Assembly (NCBI GenBank): GCA_022843025.1
Contig: JALHOL010000001.1
Coordinates: 620,001-684,000 of the forward strand
Length of the DNA: 64,000 nt
DNA from: Paracoccaceae bacterium
GTDB taxonomy: Bacteria > Pseudomonadota > Alphaproteobacteria > Rhodobacterales > Rhodobacteraceae
Direction: 5' to 3'
This document shows positions 8,001-17,052 of the stretch, piece by piece (position 1 is the stretch's first letter; every line of letters begins with the position of its first letter). A model generated the notes under the pieces. The model was not told the DNA's origin and searched no databases. It worked only from the letters and a program-made list of their open reading frames with translations. The position numbers and the translations under genes are program-made.

Positions 8001-9382
8001 TCGGAATCTCGGGAGAAGAGTTCGGTCAGGATTTCGTCGAAGGCGGCGATCAGGCGGTCGATCTGGCGTTTCTTGGTGGCGGGGCTGACCAGCATCATGT
8101 TGTGGAAGGGCGCGATCAGGCAGCCCCGGTTCAGCAGGGCGGTGTGAACTGCCGCCTCGACCTGCGGCTGGTGGGCCTTGTGCGCGGCGGAGCCGTTCTT
8201 CAGCGGGCCGGGGGCGCAGATAAATTCCACCCGCGCGCCGACGCGGACGACATGCCACGGCGCGTTGTGCCTGGCGATCACGGCGGCAAGGCCGGTGGCG
8301 AGGCGTTCGGCCCCGTCCTCCATATGGGTGTAGTTTTCCGGTGTCATCACCTCGGCCAGAGTGGCGCGGAGGCAGGCGAATTGCATCGGATTGGCCGACA
8401 ATGTGGTGCCCATGCCGGAATGGCCCGGCGGGCGGGTGGCGTTGTAGGTGGCGAAGCGGTCGGCCACGGCCTGCGTCATGCCCCAGACGGAGGTGGGCAT
8501 CCCGCCCGCCACGCATTTGCCGACGACGAACATGTCGGGGGTGAGCCCGTGGACGCGGGTATAACCGCCAAGGCCCGTGGAGATGGTGTGTGTTTCATCA
8601 ATGATGAGCAGCGCGCCATGTTGCGTGGCGAGGTCGCGCAGGCCTTGCAGGAAGCCCGGATCGGGCAGGACCATGCAGCAGTTTGTCATCACCGGCTCGG
8701 TCAGGATGGCGGCGACATCGCCTTTGGCGAGCGCCTTTTCGACGGCGGAAAGGTCGTTGAATTCGCAGACCATCGCGCCGAGGGTGAGGTCCTGCACCTG
8801 GCCCACAAGGCCCGCGCGGTTGGCGGTTTTGCCCTTGGTCAGTTCGACCATCGTGTCGTCCAGCGTGCCGTGATAGCAGCCGTTGAAGACGAGCACCTTG
8901 GGCCGCCCGGTCACGGCGCGGGCGACGCGCAGGGCAAAGCGGTTGGCATCGGTGGCTGTGGTGGCGATCTGCCAGCGGAAGGGGCCGAAGGTCTGCGTGA
9001 GCAGGCGGCCTGCTTCCAGTGCATCTTCGGTGGGCAGCATGTAGGTGAGGCCGCGCTTGGCCTGTTTGCGGATGGCGCGGGCGACGGGTTCGGGGGAATG
9101 GCCGAACATGGACCCGGTATCGCCAAGGCAGAAATCATCGATGCCATAGCCGTCGATATCGGTCAGTTTCGCGCCAGTCGCCTTGGCCACCAAGGGCAGG
9201 TGGGGCATGGGCCAATCGGCCATCCAATGCATCGGGACGCCGTTGAGGAAGGCCCCGGACCCGGCAGCGAGGGCGGCGGCGGCCTTGGGGCGGCTTTGCG
9301 CGAAGCGGCGGGCTTCACGTTCCGCGATGCGGGTGAGGCGGTCCTGCGGGATGCCTGCGATGAGTTTTGCCGGTTTTGCCAT
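7997..9382 (-). CDS. Class III PLP-dependent aminotransferase
   Basis: A 461-residue fold-type I aminotransferase related to the glutamate-1-semialdehyde/omega-amino-acid group. The PLP lysine is Lys289 in 'FVVGKCVAGGMP', and the preceding Asp is in 'LLIIDETHTISTG'. An intact 'FNGCYHGTLDD' supports activity. Its stop overlaps the start of the GS-like gene, so it may act on a gamma-glutamylated or free diamine, aldehyde or omega-amino acid in the same pathway. An ATG further upstream would lengthen the N-terminus by 19 residues, but 'MAKPAKLIAG' after a GGGACGG stretch is preferred. This is not hemL itself, since the canonical GSAM motif set is diverged. Confidence 0.85.
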   Translation of the reverse strand: MAKPAKLIAGIPQDRLTRIAEREARRFAQSRPKAAAALAAGSGAFLNGVPMHWMADWPMPHLPLVAKATGAKLTDIDGYGIDDFCLGDTGSMFGHSPEPVARAIRKQAKRGLTYMLPTEDALEAGRLLTQTFGPFRWQIATTATDANRFALRVARAVTGRPKVLVFNGCYHGTLDDTMVELTKGKTANRAGLVGQVQDLTLGAMVCEFNDLSAVEKALAKGDVAAILTEPVMTNCCMVLPDPGFLQGLRDLATQHGALLIIDETHTISTGLGGYTRVHGLTPDMFVVGKCVAGGMPTSVWGMTQAVADRFATYNATRPPGHSGMGTTLSANPMQFACLRATLAEVMTPENYTHMEDGAERLATGLAAVIARHNAPWHVVRVGARVEFICAPGPLKNGSAAHKAHQPQVEAAVHTALLNRGCLIAPFHNMMLVSPATKKRQIDRLIAAFDEILTELFSRDSE

Positions 9383-9423
9383 GGGACGGTCCCTTTGCGC
9401 TGCTTCCCGGCTTATGGCGCGTA

Positions 9424-9435
9424 ATTTGATCAAAT
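9424..9435 (-). promoter_or_regulatory. Perfect palindrome ATTTGATCAAAT upstream of aminotransferase
   Basis: A 12-bp perfect palindrome 42 bp before the aminotransferase start codon, in an A/T-rich patch of otherwise GC-rich DNA. The core AATTTGATCA recurs at 22794-22803 upstream of the second GS-like gene. It is a candidate operator or promoter element; the binding protein is unknown. Confidence 0.35.
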
Positions 9436-9492
9436 GCAAATGCGGGATGGGCGCTTTTTCCCGGCGGTGGCGCGGGTGGCGGGCCGGGTTAT

Positions 9493-9514
9493 GGGTATTT
9501 GGGCCAAGATGAAG
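9493..9514 (+). repeat. GGGTATTT...CCAAGATGAAG element, single copy
   Basis: Reads GGGTATTTGGGCCAAGATGA + AG. It lies 13 bp beyond the stop codon of aruI, in inverted orientation relative to that gene, and upstream of the aminotransferase. It is one member of the window-wide dispersed family. Confidence 0.75.
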
Positions 9515-9527
9515 GGGCAGGGTGGTT

Positions 9528-11102
9528 TCAGGAGGTGACGCGGATCTCGATCAGGCGGGGGCCTTTATGGGGGGTGGCGAGGGCGGCGTGGAGGGCGGCG
9601 GGGTCCTCAGTGACGCTTTGGAAGGGCAGGTCGCAGGCGGCGGCGAAGGGGGCGAGGTTGAGGGGCGAGGGGGTGCAGCCGATGATTTCGGTCTGCGCGT
9701 CGCGCATCGCCTCGGCGATTTCGCGGTAGCTGGCATTGTTCCAGACGAGGAAGGTGATGGGCAGGGATTCATCCACCGCGACGCGCAGTTCTGCAGGGTC
9801 GAATTGCAGGCCGCCATCGCCGATGAGGCAGATGGTGGGGGTGCCGGGCGCTGCGATGGCGGCCCCGATGGCAGCGCCGGGGCCGAAGCCGAGCGCGCCG
9901 AAGCCGGTGGCGGCGTTGAACCAGCCACCGGGGCGGTCATGGTCGTAGAACAGGTTGGCGGCGTAGACGGGCTGGGTGCTGTCGCCCACGATCTGGGCGT
10001 TGGGGATGGCAGCGCGGATTGCCTCGACCATTGCCAGCTGCGCGGGCATGGAGGGGTGGAGATGGGTCAGTTCGGCGCGGGCTTGTTCGCGGGCGCGAGC
10101 GGCACGGGCGGGGCCGTCGGCCTGTTTTGGGGTGAGGTGGGGGAGGAGGGCCGTGATGGCGCTGGCGGTGTCTGCCGCGATGGGCAGGGCGGCGGGATGG
10201 CGGGCGAGTTGATCGGTGCAGATGTCGATGCGGATCATGCCAGCGAGGTCGGGGAAGCCGCCGCGGACATACATATCGTAGTCGGTGGGGCCAAGTTCGG
10301 TGCCCAGAGCGAGGATCTGGTCCGCCGCGGCGATCAGGGCGCGGGGGGCATCGAGCGACGGGGAGGCGGGCACGCCGAGCGGGTGGGCATGCAGCATTCC
10401 GCGCGCGTTGACGGTGAGGATCACCGGGGCGTCGAGGCGGTCTGCCAATGCCGTAAGCGCCGCATCGCAGCCGCGCGCGCCACCACCGGCGAGGATGACG
10501 GGGCGCTGGGCGGCGTTCAGCAGGTGGGCGGCCTGTGCGATCTGCGCCGCGTCGGGGGCCGGGCGGGTGGGCAGCGGCGCGCGGGGCGCATCAGGGCAGG
10601 CCAGCGGCATCACATCGGTGGGAATTTCGATATGGACGGGGCCGGGGCGGCCTGTGAGCAGATGGGTGAAGGCGCGGTCGAGGACGGATTCAAGTTCGGC
10701 GGGGTCTTCCAGCCGTTCGGTCGGGCAAAGCGGGCGGACCATGGCGGCCTGATCGGGCAGTTCGTGCAGCAGGCCGAGGCCCTTGCCCAAGCTGGCGCGA
10801 CGGTTGACGCCGGAGATGACGAGGATCGGGACAGAGTCCGCCTTGGCCTGCCCCATGGCGGTGAGCGCGTTCAACAGGCCGGGGCCGGTGATGACGAAGG
10901 CCACGCCCGGCTTGCCCGAGACGCGGGCGTAACCATCGGCCATGAAGGCCGCGCCCTGTTCGTGGCGGGGGGTGACGTGGCGGATGCCGCCACCCGCAAG
11001 GCCGCGATACAGTTCGATCGTGTGGACACCGGGGATGCCGAAGACGACCTCGACCCCGCGGGCCTTGAGACCCTCGACCAGCGCCTGCCCGACCGTTCTC
11101 AT
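9528..11102 (-). CDS. aruI: 5-guanidino-2-oxopentanoate (2-ketoarginine) decarboxylase
   Basis: A 524-residue thiamine-diphosphate enzyme of the acetolactate-synthase fold. The activating Glu48 lies in 'TPRHEQGAAFMADGYARV', and the C-terminal ThDP/Mg motif is 'CLIGDGGLQFDPAELRVAV'. AruI decarboxylates 2-ketoarginine to 4-guanidinobutanal in the arginine transaminase pathway. The assignment rests on resemblance to AruI-type proteins and on the immediately upstream aruH-like transaminase, whose stop overlaps this start by 4 bp. A generic acetolactate synthase is less likely because there is no small subunit nearby. Guanidinobutyraldehyde dehydrogenase and guanidinobutyrase are not adjacent. Confidence 0.75.
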   Translation of the reverse strand: MRTVGQALVEGLKARGVEVVFGIPGVHTIELYRGLAGGGIRHVTPRHEQGAAFMADGYARVSGKPGVAFVITGPGLLNALTAMGQAKADSVPILVISGVNRRASLGKGLGLLHELPDQAAMVRPLCPTERLEDPAELESVLDRAFTHLLTGRPGPVHIEIPTDVMPLACPDAPRAPLPTRPAPDAAQIAQAAHLLNAAQRPVILAGGGARGCDAALTALADRLDAPVILTVNARGMLHAHPLGVPASPSLDAPRALIAAADQILALGTELGPTDYDMYVRGGFPDLAGMIRIDICTDQLARHPAALPIAADTASAITALLPHLTPKQADGPARAARAREQARAELTHLHPSMPAQLAMVEAIRAAIPNAQIVGDSTQPVYAANLFYDHDRPGGWFNAATGFGALGFGPGAAIGAAIAAPGTPTICLIGDGGLQFDPAELRVAVDESLPITFLVWNNASYREIAEAMRDAQTEIIGCTPSPLNLAPFAAACDLPFQSVTEDPAALHAALATPHKGPRLIEIRVTS

Positions 11103-12283
11103 GCCGCTTGCCTTTGGGCGGCGGCGAAGGTGGCGATGCGGGTGCAGGCTTCAAGGATGCGGTCATCCGGTTGGGTCAGCGACAGGCGCACCCAGCCTGC
11201 GAGGGCCGTGCCGAAGCTTTCGCCGGGCATGACGGCAACCTTGGCTTGCGCCAGCAGGGCGCGGGCGAAGGCATCGCCGGACAGGCCGGTGGCGCGGATG
11301 TCGAGAAGCGCGAACATGCCCGCTTGCGGCATGTGCACGTGGATACCCGCCGTGCCATGCAGGGCATTATGGATCAGTTTGGCGCGGCGCTGGAAGCGGG
11401 CCATCATCTCGGCCGCGATGGGCGAGGGGGATGAAACGGCCTCGGCTGTCATGTCGGCGATGAAGGGCTGGCTGCCGAAGAGCATGGTTTCCGACAGGGG
11501 CAACAGGCGGGTGCAGAATTCGGCAGGGCCGATGCACCAGCCGGAGCGGAAGCCGGGCGCGGCGTGGGATTTGGAGATGGAGGAGGCGACGATCACCCGG
11601 TCGGCATAGCGCGGCAGATCGAGCGGGGAGGCGAAGGTCACGCCGGGGAAGCAGAGGTCTTCGTACACCTCATCACACAGGACCCAAAGATCGTGTTCGG
11701 CGGCAAGCTGGCACAATGCGGCAAGGTCGTCGCGCGACAGAACCGCCCCAGTAGGGTTGTGCGGGCTGTTGAGGAAAAGGACGCGCGAGCGCGGCGTGAT
11801 GCGGGCGGCGATGTCGGCGGGCTGGATGCGGAAGCCTGCCTCGGGGCGCAGGGGAACGGGGATGACCGTGGCCCCTGTGGCGCGGATCAGGCCTTCATAA
11901 GTGGCATACATCGGATCGCCCACCAGCACCTCATCGCCCGTGGTGACCAGCGTTTGCAGGATGGCATAGAGCGTGGTCTGGGTGCCGGGCAGGCACATGA
12001 CCTGATCACGCCCGATTTCGCGCCCGCGCCGGGCGGTGTAGCGGGCGGCGAGGGCGGCAACGAGGGCCGGTTCGCCGCGCCCGTTGGAATAGCCGGTGCG
12101 GCCCGCCGCCATGGAGCGCGCGGCGGTGTCCAGCAGGGCGGGCGGGGTGGCGACATCGGGTTCGCCGATGGTGAGTTCGATCACCGCTTCGCCTGCGGCC
12201 TGCATCCGGCGGGCCAGGGCGTGGACTTCCCATTTCGCGCCGCCCAGATCGGCAAGACGGTCGGTGACGGGGGCATATCTCAT
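11099..12283 (-). CDS. aruH: Arginine:pyruvate transaminase
   Basis: A 394-residue class I/II PLP aminotransferase. Lys238 in 'ASSISKSHAAPGFRSGW' is the Schiff-base lysine. The Asn in 'NSPHNPTGAV', the Asp/Tyr in 'LWVLCDEVYEDL' and the terminal Arg in 'AGWVRLSL' complete the active site. AruH transfers the alpha-amino group of arginine to pyruvate, giving 2-ketoarginine and alanine. It is the second gene of a minus-strand operon TetR-aruH-aruI, with 4-bp overlaps on both sides that indicate tight translational coupling. Another amino acid as donor cannot be excluded. Confidence 0.75.
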   Translation of the reverse strand: MRYAPVTDRLADLGGAKWEVHALARRMQAAGEAVIELTIGEPDVATPPALLDTAARSMAAGRTGYSNGRGEPALVAALAARYTARRGREIGRDQVMCLPGTQTTLYAILQTLVTTGDEVLVGDPMYATYEGLIRATGATVIPVPLRPEAGFRIQPADIAARITPRSRVLFLNSPHNPTGAVLSRDDLAALCQLAAEHDLWVLCDEVYEDLCFPGVTFASPLDLPRYADRVIVASSISKSHAAPGFRSGWCIGPAEFCTRLLPLSETMLFGSQPFIADMTAEAVSSPSPIAAEMMARFQRRAKLIHNALHGTAGIHVHMPQAGMFALLDIRATGLSGDAFARALLAQAKVAVMPGESFGTALAGWVRLSLTQPDDRILEACTRIATFAAAQRQAA

Positions 12284-12948
12284 GGAGTGATCTTTCTGTC
12301 GGATGGATCGGAATAGGCGGCGTCGGGGAAGCGTACGCCCAGCATGGCGCCGATGCCGTCAAGCGCGATGCGCACGACCTCGCCGCTGGCAAAGCTGTCG
12401 GGGAGGGAGCCGCCTTCGATCCAGAGCCCGTCGATCAGGGCATTGCAGGCGATGGCTTCGCTCCGGTCGCGGGCGGGGTCGGCGGGGCGGGGCAGGGCGG
12501 CGATCAGGTCTTGCAGGCGGTCGCGGTAGCCAAGATAGGTGGCTTCGTGGATGGTGTGGATCACCGGGTCATTGCGGCCAAGGTGCATGTAGCTGGCCCA
12601 GACGCCGACGACGGCGGGGGTCATCACCGGCGGGCGGAAGTTGGCGGCGATGAAGGCGGCGAGGCGGCCGATGGGATCATCTGCGGGCAGGCCTTCGATG
12701 GCGCGGAGCGCCTCCTGCGTCATTGAGTCCATGACATGGCGATAGGCGGCGTGGGTCAGTTCTTCCTTTGACTGGAAGTAATGGCGGATCAGCCCCGGTG
12801 TGACCCCGGCGCGGGCGGCGATGGCGCGGACGGTCGCGGCCTCTGTCCCGCCTTCGGCGACAAGCGCCATCGCGGCAGCGATCAGATCATCGCGGCGCTT
12901 TTCTTCGCCTTCTCGGCGATAGGGGCGGCGGAGGGCGGGTCCGGGCAT
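12280..12948 (-). CDS. TetR/AcrR-family regulator (BetI-like) of aruHI
   Basis: A 222-residue repressor. The N-terminal helix-turn-helix (about 18-60) contains 'TVRAIAARAGVTPGLIRHYF', and the C-terminal domain resembles the BetI-like tetracyclin-repressor C domain. The frame extends upstream, but 'MPGPALRRPYRREGEEKRRD' from the ATG at 12948 gives a normal family length. It is the first gene of the unit and overlaps aruH by 4 bp. Autoregulation is suggested by an A/T-rich 18-bp imperfect palindrome 14 bp upstream of the start. The ligand may be arginine or a pathway intermediate; that is inference. Confidence 0.88.
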   Translation of the reverse strand: MPGPALRRPYRREGEEKRRDDLIAAAMALVAEGGTEAATVRAIAARAGVTPGLIRHYFQSKEELTHAAYRHVMDSMTQEALRAIEGLPADDPIGRLAAFIAANFRPPVMTPAVVGVWASYMHLGRNDPVIHTIHEATYLGYRDRLQDLIAALPRPADPARDRSEAIACNALIDGLWIEGGSLPDSFASGEVVRIALDGIGAMLGVRFPDAAYSDPSDRKITP

Positions 12949-12961
12949 GGGGAACCTGCGA

Positions 12962-12979
12962 ATTATACGATTGAATAAT
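12962..12979 (-). promoter_or_regulatory. Candidate TetR operator upstream of TetR-aruH-aruI
   Basis: ATTATACGATTGAATAAT is an imperfect palindrome (14 of 18 positions symmetric) and strikingly A/T-rich against its surroundings. It begins 14 bp upstream of the TetR start codon and probably overlaps the promoter. The position suits repression of the operon by its first gene product. Confidence 0.5.
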
Positions 12980-13054
12980 AAGACGGTTTCGAGCCCCGCT
13001 GCAAGGGGTATTCCTGCATCGTGCCACAGCGTCGCGGGAAAGGCGATTCCGGGA

Positions 13055-13963
13055 TTACTGCGCCCGGGCCGGGGGGGCGTCGGGGCTGCGGGCCACGTCC
13101 TTGTGGACGATGACATCGGTCTGGGGATAGGCGGCGAGGATGGAACGGCGCAGGCTGGCGCCGATGGCATGGGCCTCGCGCAGGGTTTGGTCGCCATCCA
13201 GTTCGATATGGATGTTCACGAAAATGCGGCTGCCTGCGGTGCGGGTTTTCAGATCGTGATAGCCGCGCACACCGGGCCAGTCTGCGGCGATCTTGCCGAT
13301 GCCCGCCACGATCGCCGGATCGGCGCGACGGTCCATCAGCGCATCCCATGCGCCCTTGCCGATCTTGGCCGCCCCCAGTGCCAGCATCGCGGCGGCCCCC
13401 AGTGCCACCACCGAGTCAACCGAGGCCAGCCCAAAGCGGCTGGAGGCCCAGAGCGAGGCGATGGCGCCCAGATTGGGCAGCAGGTCGCCAAGGTAATGCA
13501 AGCGGTCGGCGGCAATCACGCGGCTGCCCGTTTTGCGTGCCACGCGGCCCTGCCACCAGATCAGCCCCAGTGTCAGCAGGATGGATATTACCATCACGGC
13601 CATGCCAAGGCCTTCGTCAGTGAGCGGCACCTGTTCAGGGGCCATCAGCCTGTCGATCGCGCCCCAGGCAATCGCCCCGGCGGCGATGATGATGAAGACG
13701 GCCTGCCCAAGCGCGGCCAGATCCTCGGCGGAGGTGTGGCCGAAGGCGTGGTCTTCGTCGGCGGGTTTGGCGGCGTAGAGGATTGCGGCCGTGGCGCCGA
13801 GGCTGACCATCAGGTCCATCGCGCTGTCGGCCAGGGAGGCGGCGACCGACAGTGACCCCGTCAGGCCAAGCCCCCACAGCTTTAGCCCCACAAGGGTGCC
13901 GGCCACGAGGACAGAGGCCAGCCCTGCCGAGATGTTCATGCGGACCAAGGTGGGTAGGGGCAT
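13055..13963 (-). CDS. Cation diffusion facilitator (CDF) family transporter
   Basis: A 302-residue inner-membrane metal/proton antiporter of the CDF family, with about five to six transmembrane helices in the first 200 residues. The transport-site acidic residues are visible as 'SLADSAMDLMVS' (Asp46, Asp50) and 'DRLHYLGDLLPN'. The cytoplasmic C-terminal domain ('VRGYHDLKTRTAGSRIFVNI', then 'DVIVHKD') matches the dimerising, metal-sensing fold. The substrate is probably Zn, Fe or Mn; I cannot specify it. I chose the start at 13963 ('MPLPTLVRMN') over an upstream in-frame extension because the first helix then begins at a natural position. Confidence 0.9.
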   Translation of the reverse strand: MPLPTLVRMNISAGLASVLVAGTLVGLKLWGLGLTGSLSVAASLADSAMDLMVSLGATAAILYAAKPADEDHAFGHTSAEDLAALGQAVFIIIAAGAIAWGAIDRLMAPEQVPLTDEGLGMAVMVISILLTLGLIWWQGRVARKTGSRVIAADRLHYLGDLLPNLGAIASLWASSRFGLASVDSVVALGAAAMLALGAAKIGKGAWDALMDRRADPAIVAGIGKIAADWPGVRGYHDLKTRTAGSRIFVNIHIELDGDQTLREAHAIGASLRRSILAAYPQTDVIVHKDVARSPDAPPARAQ

Positions 13964-14042
13964 TGTCGCGCCTCCGGCAGGGGTTTGCCGCCCGCTATCG
14001 CAGCGCGGCCCCCACAATCAAGCGCAAGCGACTCGCAACAGG

Positions 14043-14720
14043 TTATTCGATGGTTTCGGTGGGCGAGACGCCCCAAAGCGCGGTCTTGCGCACCCAGCCC
14101 CGTTCGCCATCGACGGACAGGCGGCACCAGTCGGGCAGGCATTCCTGCACCCAACCCACGACATTGCGTTCGGCCTTGAATGTCACCTCGGCCTCATCCT
14201 GCGGGGTGCTGTGGAATTCTGCCATGTCGGCGGCGATCAGCACCGAGCGGACACCGGAGAGCAGCGCGTAATGCACCCAGCCGCCCACGCCTTCGGCATC
14301 TTCGACCCGGCGCCAGTTTTCATATTCGGCGGTGATGCGCAGCGGCATGCCCGAGCGGGTGAAGACCCAGTCGATGCGGTGGGTCAGGCCGGGGCCACGG
14401 CGGGCGTTGCCCTCGTTGCCCTTGAGGCTGACGAAGCGGGGAAGGGGCAGGTTGGTGACTGTGCCAAGGTTCGGATCGCGCGGAGTGGGCGGGTTTGCGG
14501 CCACGGCGGGGGTTGGTTCGGTGCTGGGGGCCTGGCCGGGTGCGGCAAGGGCGGGGGCGGCCTCTGGTGCGGCGGGCGGCGCGGTGACGGCAGCGGCCTG
14601 CACCAGCCCTTCGGGGCGGGGCATCGGACGCGTCACGTCTTGCGCGGGGGCCATGCTTGCCCATCCGACCACCGCGCCCACAATCGCGCCCGCCAGCGCC
14701 ACCCGTGCCAGAACCATCAT
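14043..14720 (-). CDS. Exported SH3-domain protein
   Basis: A protein of about 225 residues with an N-terminal signal peptide ('MMVLARVALAGAIVGAVVGW', cleavage probably after 'APA'). A Pro/Ala-rich linker of about 60 residues follows, then two bacterial SH3-like halves: 'NARRGPGLTHRIDWVFTRSG' and 'WVHYALLSG', later 'GWVQECLPDWCRLSVDGERG'. Such proteins are thought to bind peptidoglycan or modulate envelope enzymes, but the exact function is unknown. The ATG at 14720 follows AGGTGG; a GTG at 14747 is possible but less well placed. Divergent from the hydroxyacid dehydrogenase. Confidence 0.8.
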   Translation of the reverse strand: MMVLARVALAGAIVGAVVGWASMAPAQDVTRPMPRPEGLVQAAAVTAPPAAPEAAPALAAPGQAPSTEPTPAVAANPPTPRDPNLGTVTNLPLPRFVSLKGNEGNARRGPGLTHRIDWVFTRSGMPLRITAEYENWRRVEDAEGVGGWVHYALLSGVRSVLIAADMAEFHSTPQDEAEVTFKAERNVVGWVQECLPDWCRLSVDGERGWVRKTALWGVSPTETIE

Positions 14721-14894
14721 TACCGTCCACCTGTTCCTTGGCCGCACGCCGGTGTTCCGGTCGCCACGGCCCTGCTACTGCCCGTCTGGCCCGCGTCGTT
14801 GCGCGGACCTTGTCCTTCGGGGGCTTGTGCCTGCCCCCGCTTCCCGCCACTTTGCCACCTAAGGAACGGATATGGAAGTGCAGGGAGGCGCCCC

Positions 14895-15881
14895 ATGCCA
14901 GCAGGACGCTTGAGTGTTGTCGTGACGCGACGGTTGCCCGAACCGGTAGAGACCCGGATGAAGGAATTGTTCGATGTGGACCTGCGCGATCCCGATACGC
15001 CGATGACGCGGGACGAGTTGGCCGCCGCCCTGCGCCGGGCGGATGTTCTGGTGCCCACGATCACCGATCAGATTGATGCCGGCCTTCTGGGGCAGGCGGG
15101 GGACAAGCTGAAGCTGATCGCCAATTACGGGGCGGGGGTGGATCATATCGACGTGGCGACTGCGCGCCAGCGGGGGATTTTGGTATCGAATACCCCCGGT
15201 GTGGTGACCGATGACACTGCCGACATGACCATGGCGTTGATGCTGGCCGTGACGCGGCGCATCCCTGAGGGGTTGTCGGTGATGCAATCGGGCGAATGGC
15301 AGGGCTGGTCGCCCATGGCGCTGCTGGGTGGGCGGATCGGCGGCAAGCGGCTGGGGATCCTGGGTATGGGCGGGATCGGGCAGGCCGTGGCGCGGCGGGC
15401 GCGGGCCTTTGGGATGCAGATCCACTATCACAACCGCCGCCGCCTGCGGCCCGAGGTCGAGGCGGAACTGGAAGCGACCTATTGGGAAAGTCTGGATCAG
15501 ATGGTCAGCCGGATGGATGTGATTTCCATCAACTGCCCACATACGCCATCGACCTATCACCTGATGAATGCGCGGCGATTGAAGCTGTTGAAGCCTACGG
15601 CGGTGATCGTGAACACCTCGCGCGGGGAGGTGATCGACGAGAATGCCCTGACCCGGATGCTGCGCGCGGGCGAGATCTCGGGGGCAGGGCTGGATGTTTA
15701 TGAGCGCGGGGCCGAGATCAACCCGCGCCTGCGGGAATTGCCCAATGTCGTGCTGCTGCCGCATATGGGATCGGCCACGCGGGAAGGCCGGATCGAGATG
15801 GGCGAGAAGGTGATCATCAACATCAAGACCTTTGCCGATGGCCACCGCCCGCCCGATCAGGTGGTGCCGGGGATGCTGTAG
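14895..15881 (+). CDS. D-2-hydroxyacid dehydrogenase (glyoxylate/hydroxypyruvate reductase type)
   Basis: A 328-residue NAD(P)-dependent D-isomer-specific 2-hydroxyacid dehydrogenase. The nucleotide motif is 'LGILGMGGIGQAVARRA' (about residues 155-171). The catalytic Arg is in 'NTSRGEVIDE', the Glu in 'YERGAEINP' and the His in 'LLPHMGSAT'. Best match in kind is D-glycerate dehydrogenase/GhrB. Because the frame is open far upstream, the start was set at ATG 14895 after GGGAGGCG, which gives the usual length. A second, GhrA-type reductase lies at 29427-30359. It converges on the epimerase gene with 3 bp between stops. Confidence 0.88.
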   Translation: MPAGRLSVVVTRRLPEPVETRMKELFDVDLRDPDTPMTRDELAAALRRADVLVPTITDQIDAGLLGQAGDKLKLIANYGAGVDHIDVATARQRGILVSNTPGVVTDDTADMTMALMLAVTRRIPEGLSVMQSGEWQGWSPMALLGGRIGGKRLGILGMGGIGQAVARRARAFGMQIHYHNRRRLRPEVEAELEATYWESLDQMVSRMDVISINCPHTPSTYHLMNARRLKLLKPTAVIVNTSRGEVIDENALTRMLRAGEISGAGLDVYERGAEINPRLRELPNVVLLPHMGSATREGRIEMGEKVIINIKTFADGHRPPDQVVPGML

Positions 15882-15884
15882 GGC

Positions 15885-16880
15885 CTAGACCCGGTAGAAA
15901 TCGCGGTACCAGTCCACGAAGCGGCGCACGCCGTCGCGGATATCGGTGCGGGGGAGGGGGCCGGTCAGCGCTTCGATCAGGCTGGCATCGGCCCAGGTCG
16001 CGGGCACGTCGCCGGGCTGCATCGGCAGAAGGTTCTTTTGCGCCTGCATGCCCAAGGCCGCCTCGACCGCCTGGACGAAATCCATCAGGCCCACTGGCGC
16101 GCCGTTGCCGATATTGACCACCCGCCATGGCGCGACGGGCGAAAGGCTGTCCATCGCGCCTGCGCTTTCTGCGGGCGGCAGGGCGATCAGTCGCACGATC
16201 CCTTCGACCAGATCATCGACATAGGTGAAATCGCGGCGCATCTCGCCGTGGTTGTAGATGTCGATCGGTTCGCCGTTCAGGATGGCGCGCACGAATTTGA
16301 ATAGCGCCATGTCGGGGCGGCCCCAAGGGCCATAGACGGTAAAGAAGCGGAACATGGTGGTGGGGAGGGTGTAGAGATGGGCATAGGAATGGGCCATCAC
16401 CTCGCCCGCCTTTTTGGTGGCGGCGTAGAAGGACATCGGGTGATCGGCAGCGTGGGTTTCGGCATAGGGCATTGCCGTGTTCGCGCCGTAGACCGATGAG
16501 GTGGAGGCGATCAGCAAATGGGCAGGCTGTGCGTGGCGGGCAGCCTCGAGCACCTCATAGGTGCCGATCAGGTTCGCTTCGACATAGCTGCGCGGGGCGT
16601 CGATGGAATAGCGCACCCCCGCCTGAGCGGCGAGGTGGATGACCACATCCGCGCCTTCCATGAGGTCTGCGACCAGCCCCGGCGTTTCGACCAGCCCTTC
16701 GACGGCGCGGAAGCCGGGGGATTGCATCAGCATCTGGTGGCGGCGCTGTTTCAGCGCCACGTCGTAATAGGTGGTCATGCCGTCAAGGCCGGTGACGTTC
16801 CAGCCATCGGCCAGCAGGCGGCGGCAAAGGTGAAAGCCGATGAACCCGGCCGATCCGGTAACCAATGCCTGTCTTGCCAT
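15885..16880 (-). CDS. UDP-glucuronate 4-epimerase-like NAD-dependent epimerase
   Basis: A 331-residue extended short-chain dehydrogenase. The Rossmann motif is '[17 protein letters not shown]' (about 7-23). The catalytic triad includes Thr/Ser in '[10 protein letters not shown]' and Tyr/Lys in '[11 protein letters not shown]'. The '[20 protein letters not shown]' segment is typical of UDP-glucuronate 4-epimerases such as LspL/Cap1J. It would convert UDP-glucuronate to UDP-galacturonate for surface polysaccharide. No glycosyltransferase cluster surrounds it, so it appears to be a stand-alone precursor gene. Confidence 0.87.
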   Translation of the reverse strand: MARQALVTGSAGFIGFHLCRRLLADGWNVTGLDGMTTYYDVALKQRRHQMLMQSPGFRAVEGLVETPGLVADLMEGADVVIHLAAQAGVRYSIDAPRSYVEANLIGTYEVLEAARHAQPAHLLIASTSSVYGANTAMPYAETHAADHPMSFYAATKKAGEVMAHSYAHLYTLPTTMFRFFTVYGPWGRPDMALFKFVRAILNGEPIDIYNHGEMRRDFTYVDDLVEGIVRLIALPPAESAGAMDSLSPVAPWRVVNIGNGAPVGLMDFVQAVEAALGMQAQKNLLPMQPGDVPATWADASLIEALTGPLPRTDIRDGVRRFVDWYRDFYRV

Positions 16881-17052
16881 CCCTGCGCCCCCGCTGCACC
16901 TGCACGGCGCCTAACTGGCAGGGCACGCGGGGGAAAATCAACCCTTTGCGGTGGTGGCGGTCATCTTGGCGGCAATTGCCCGAGGTGAGTTGTCCCCTTC
17001 ACCGCTTCCTTTCCAGAAGTTTCGACGTGGTGCCTTGGGGCTGCGGTCCTTT

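Noticed and set aside
7997..9382. Assignment of the class III aminotransferase as hemL
   Set aside because: It belongs to the same fold group but the context (GS-like partner, aru genes) and diverged motifs argue against glutamate-1-semialdehyde mutase.
9528..11102. Calling the ThDP enzyme acetolactate synthase (ilvB)
   Set aside because: No small subunit and tight coupling with an AruH-type transaminase; the ketoarginine decarboxylase reading fits better.
9522..11609. A 695-codon open frame on the plus strand opposite aruI and aruH
   Set aside because: It is the complementary shadow of two clear enzymes. The translation is Gly/Asp-rich without domains, a usual product of GC-rich antisense frames.
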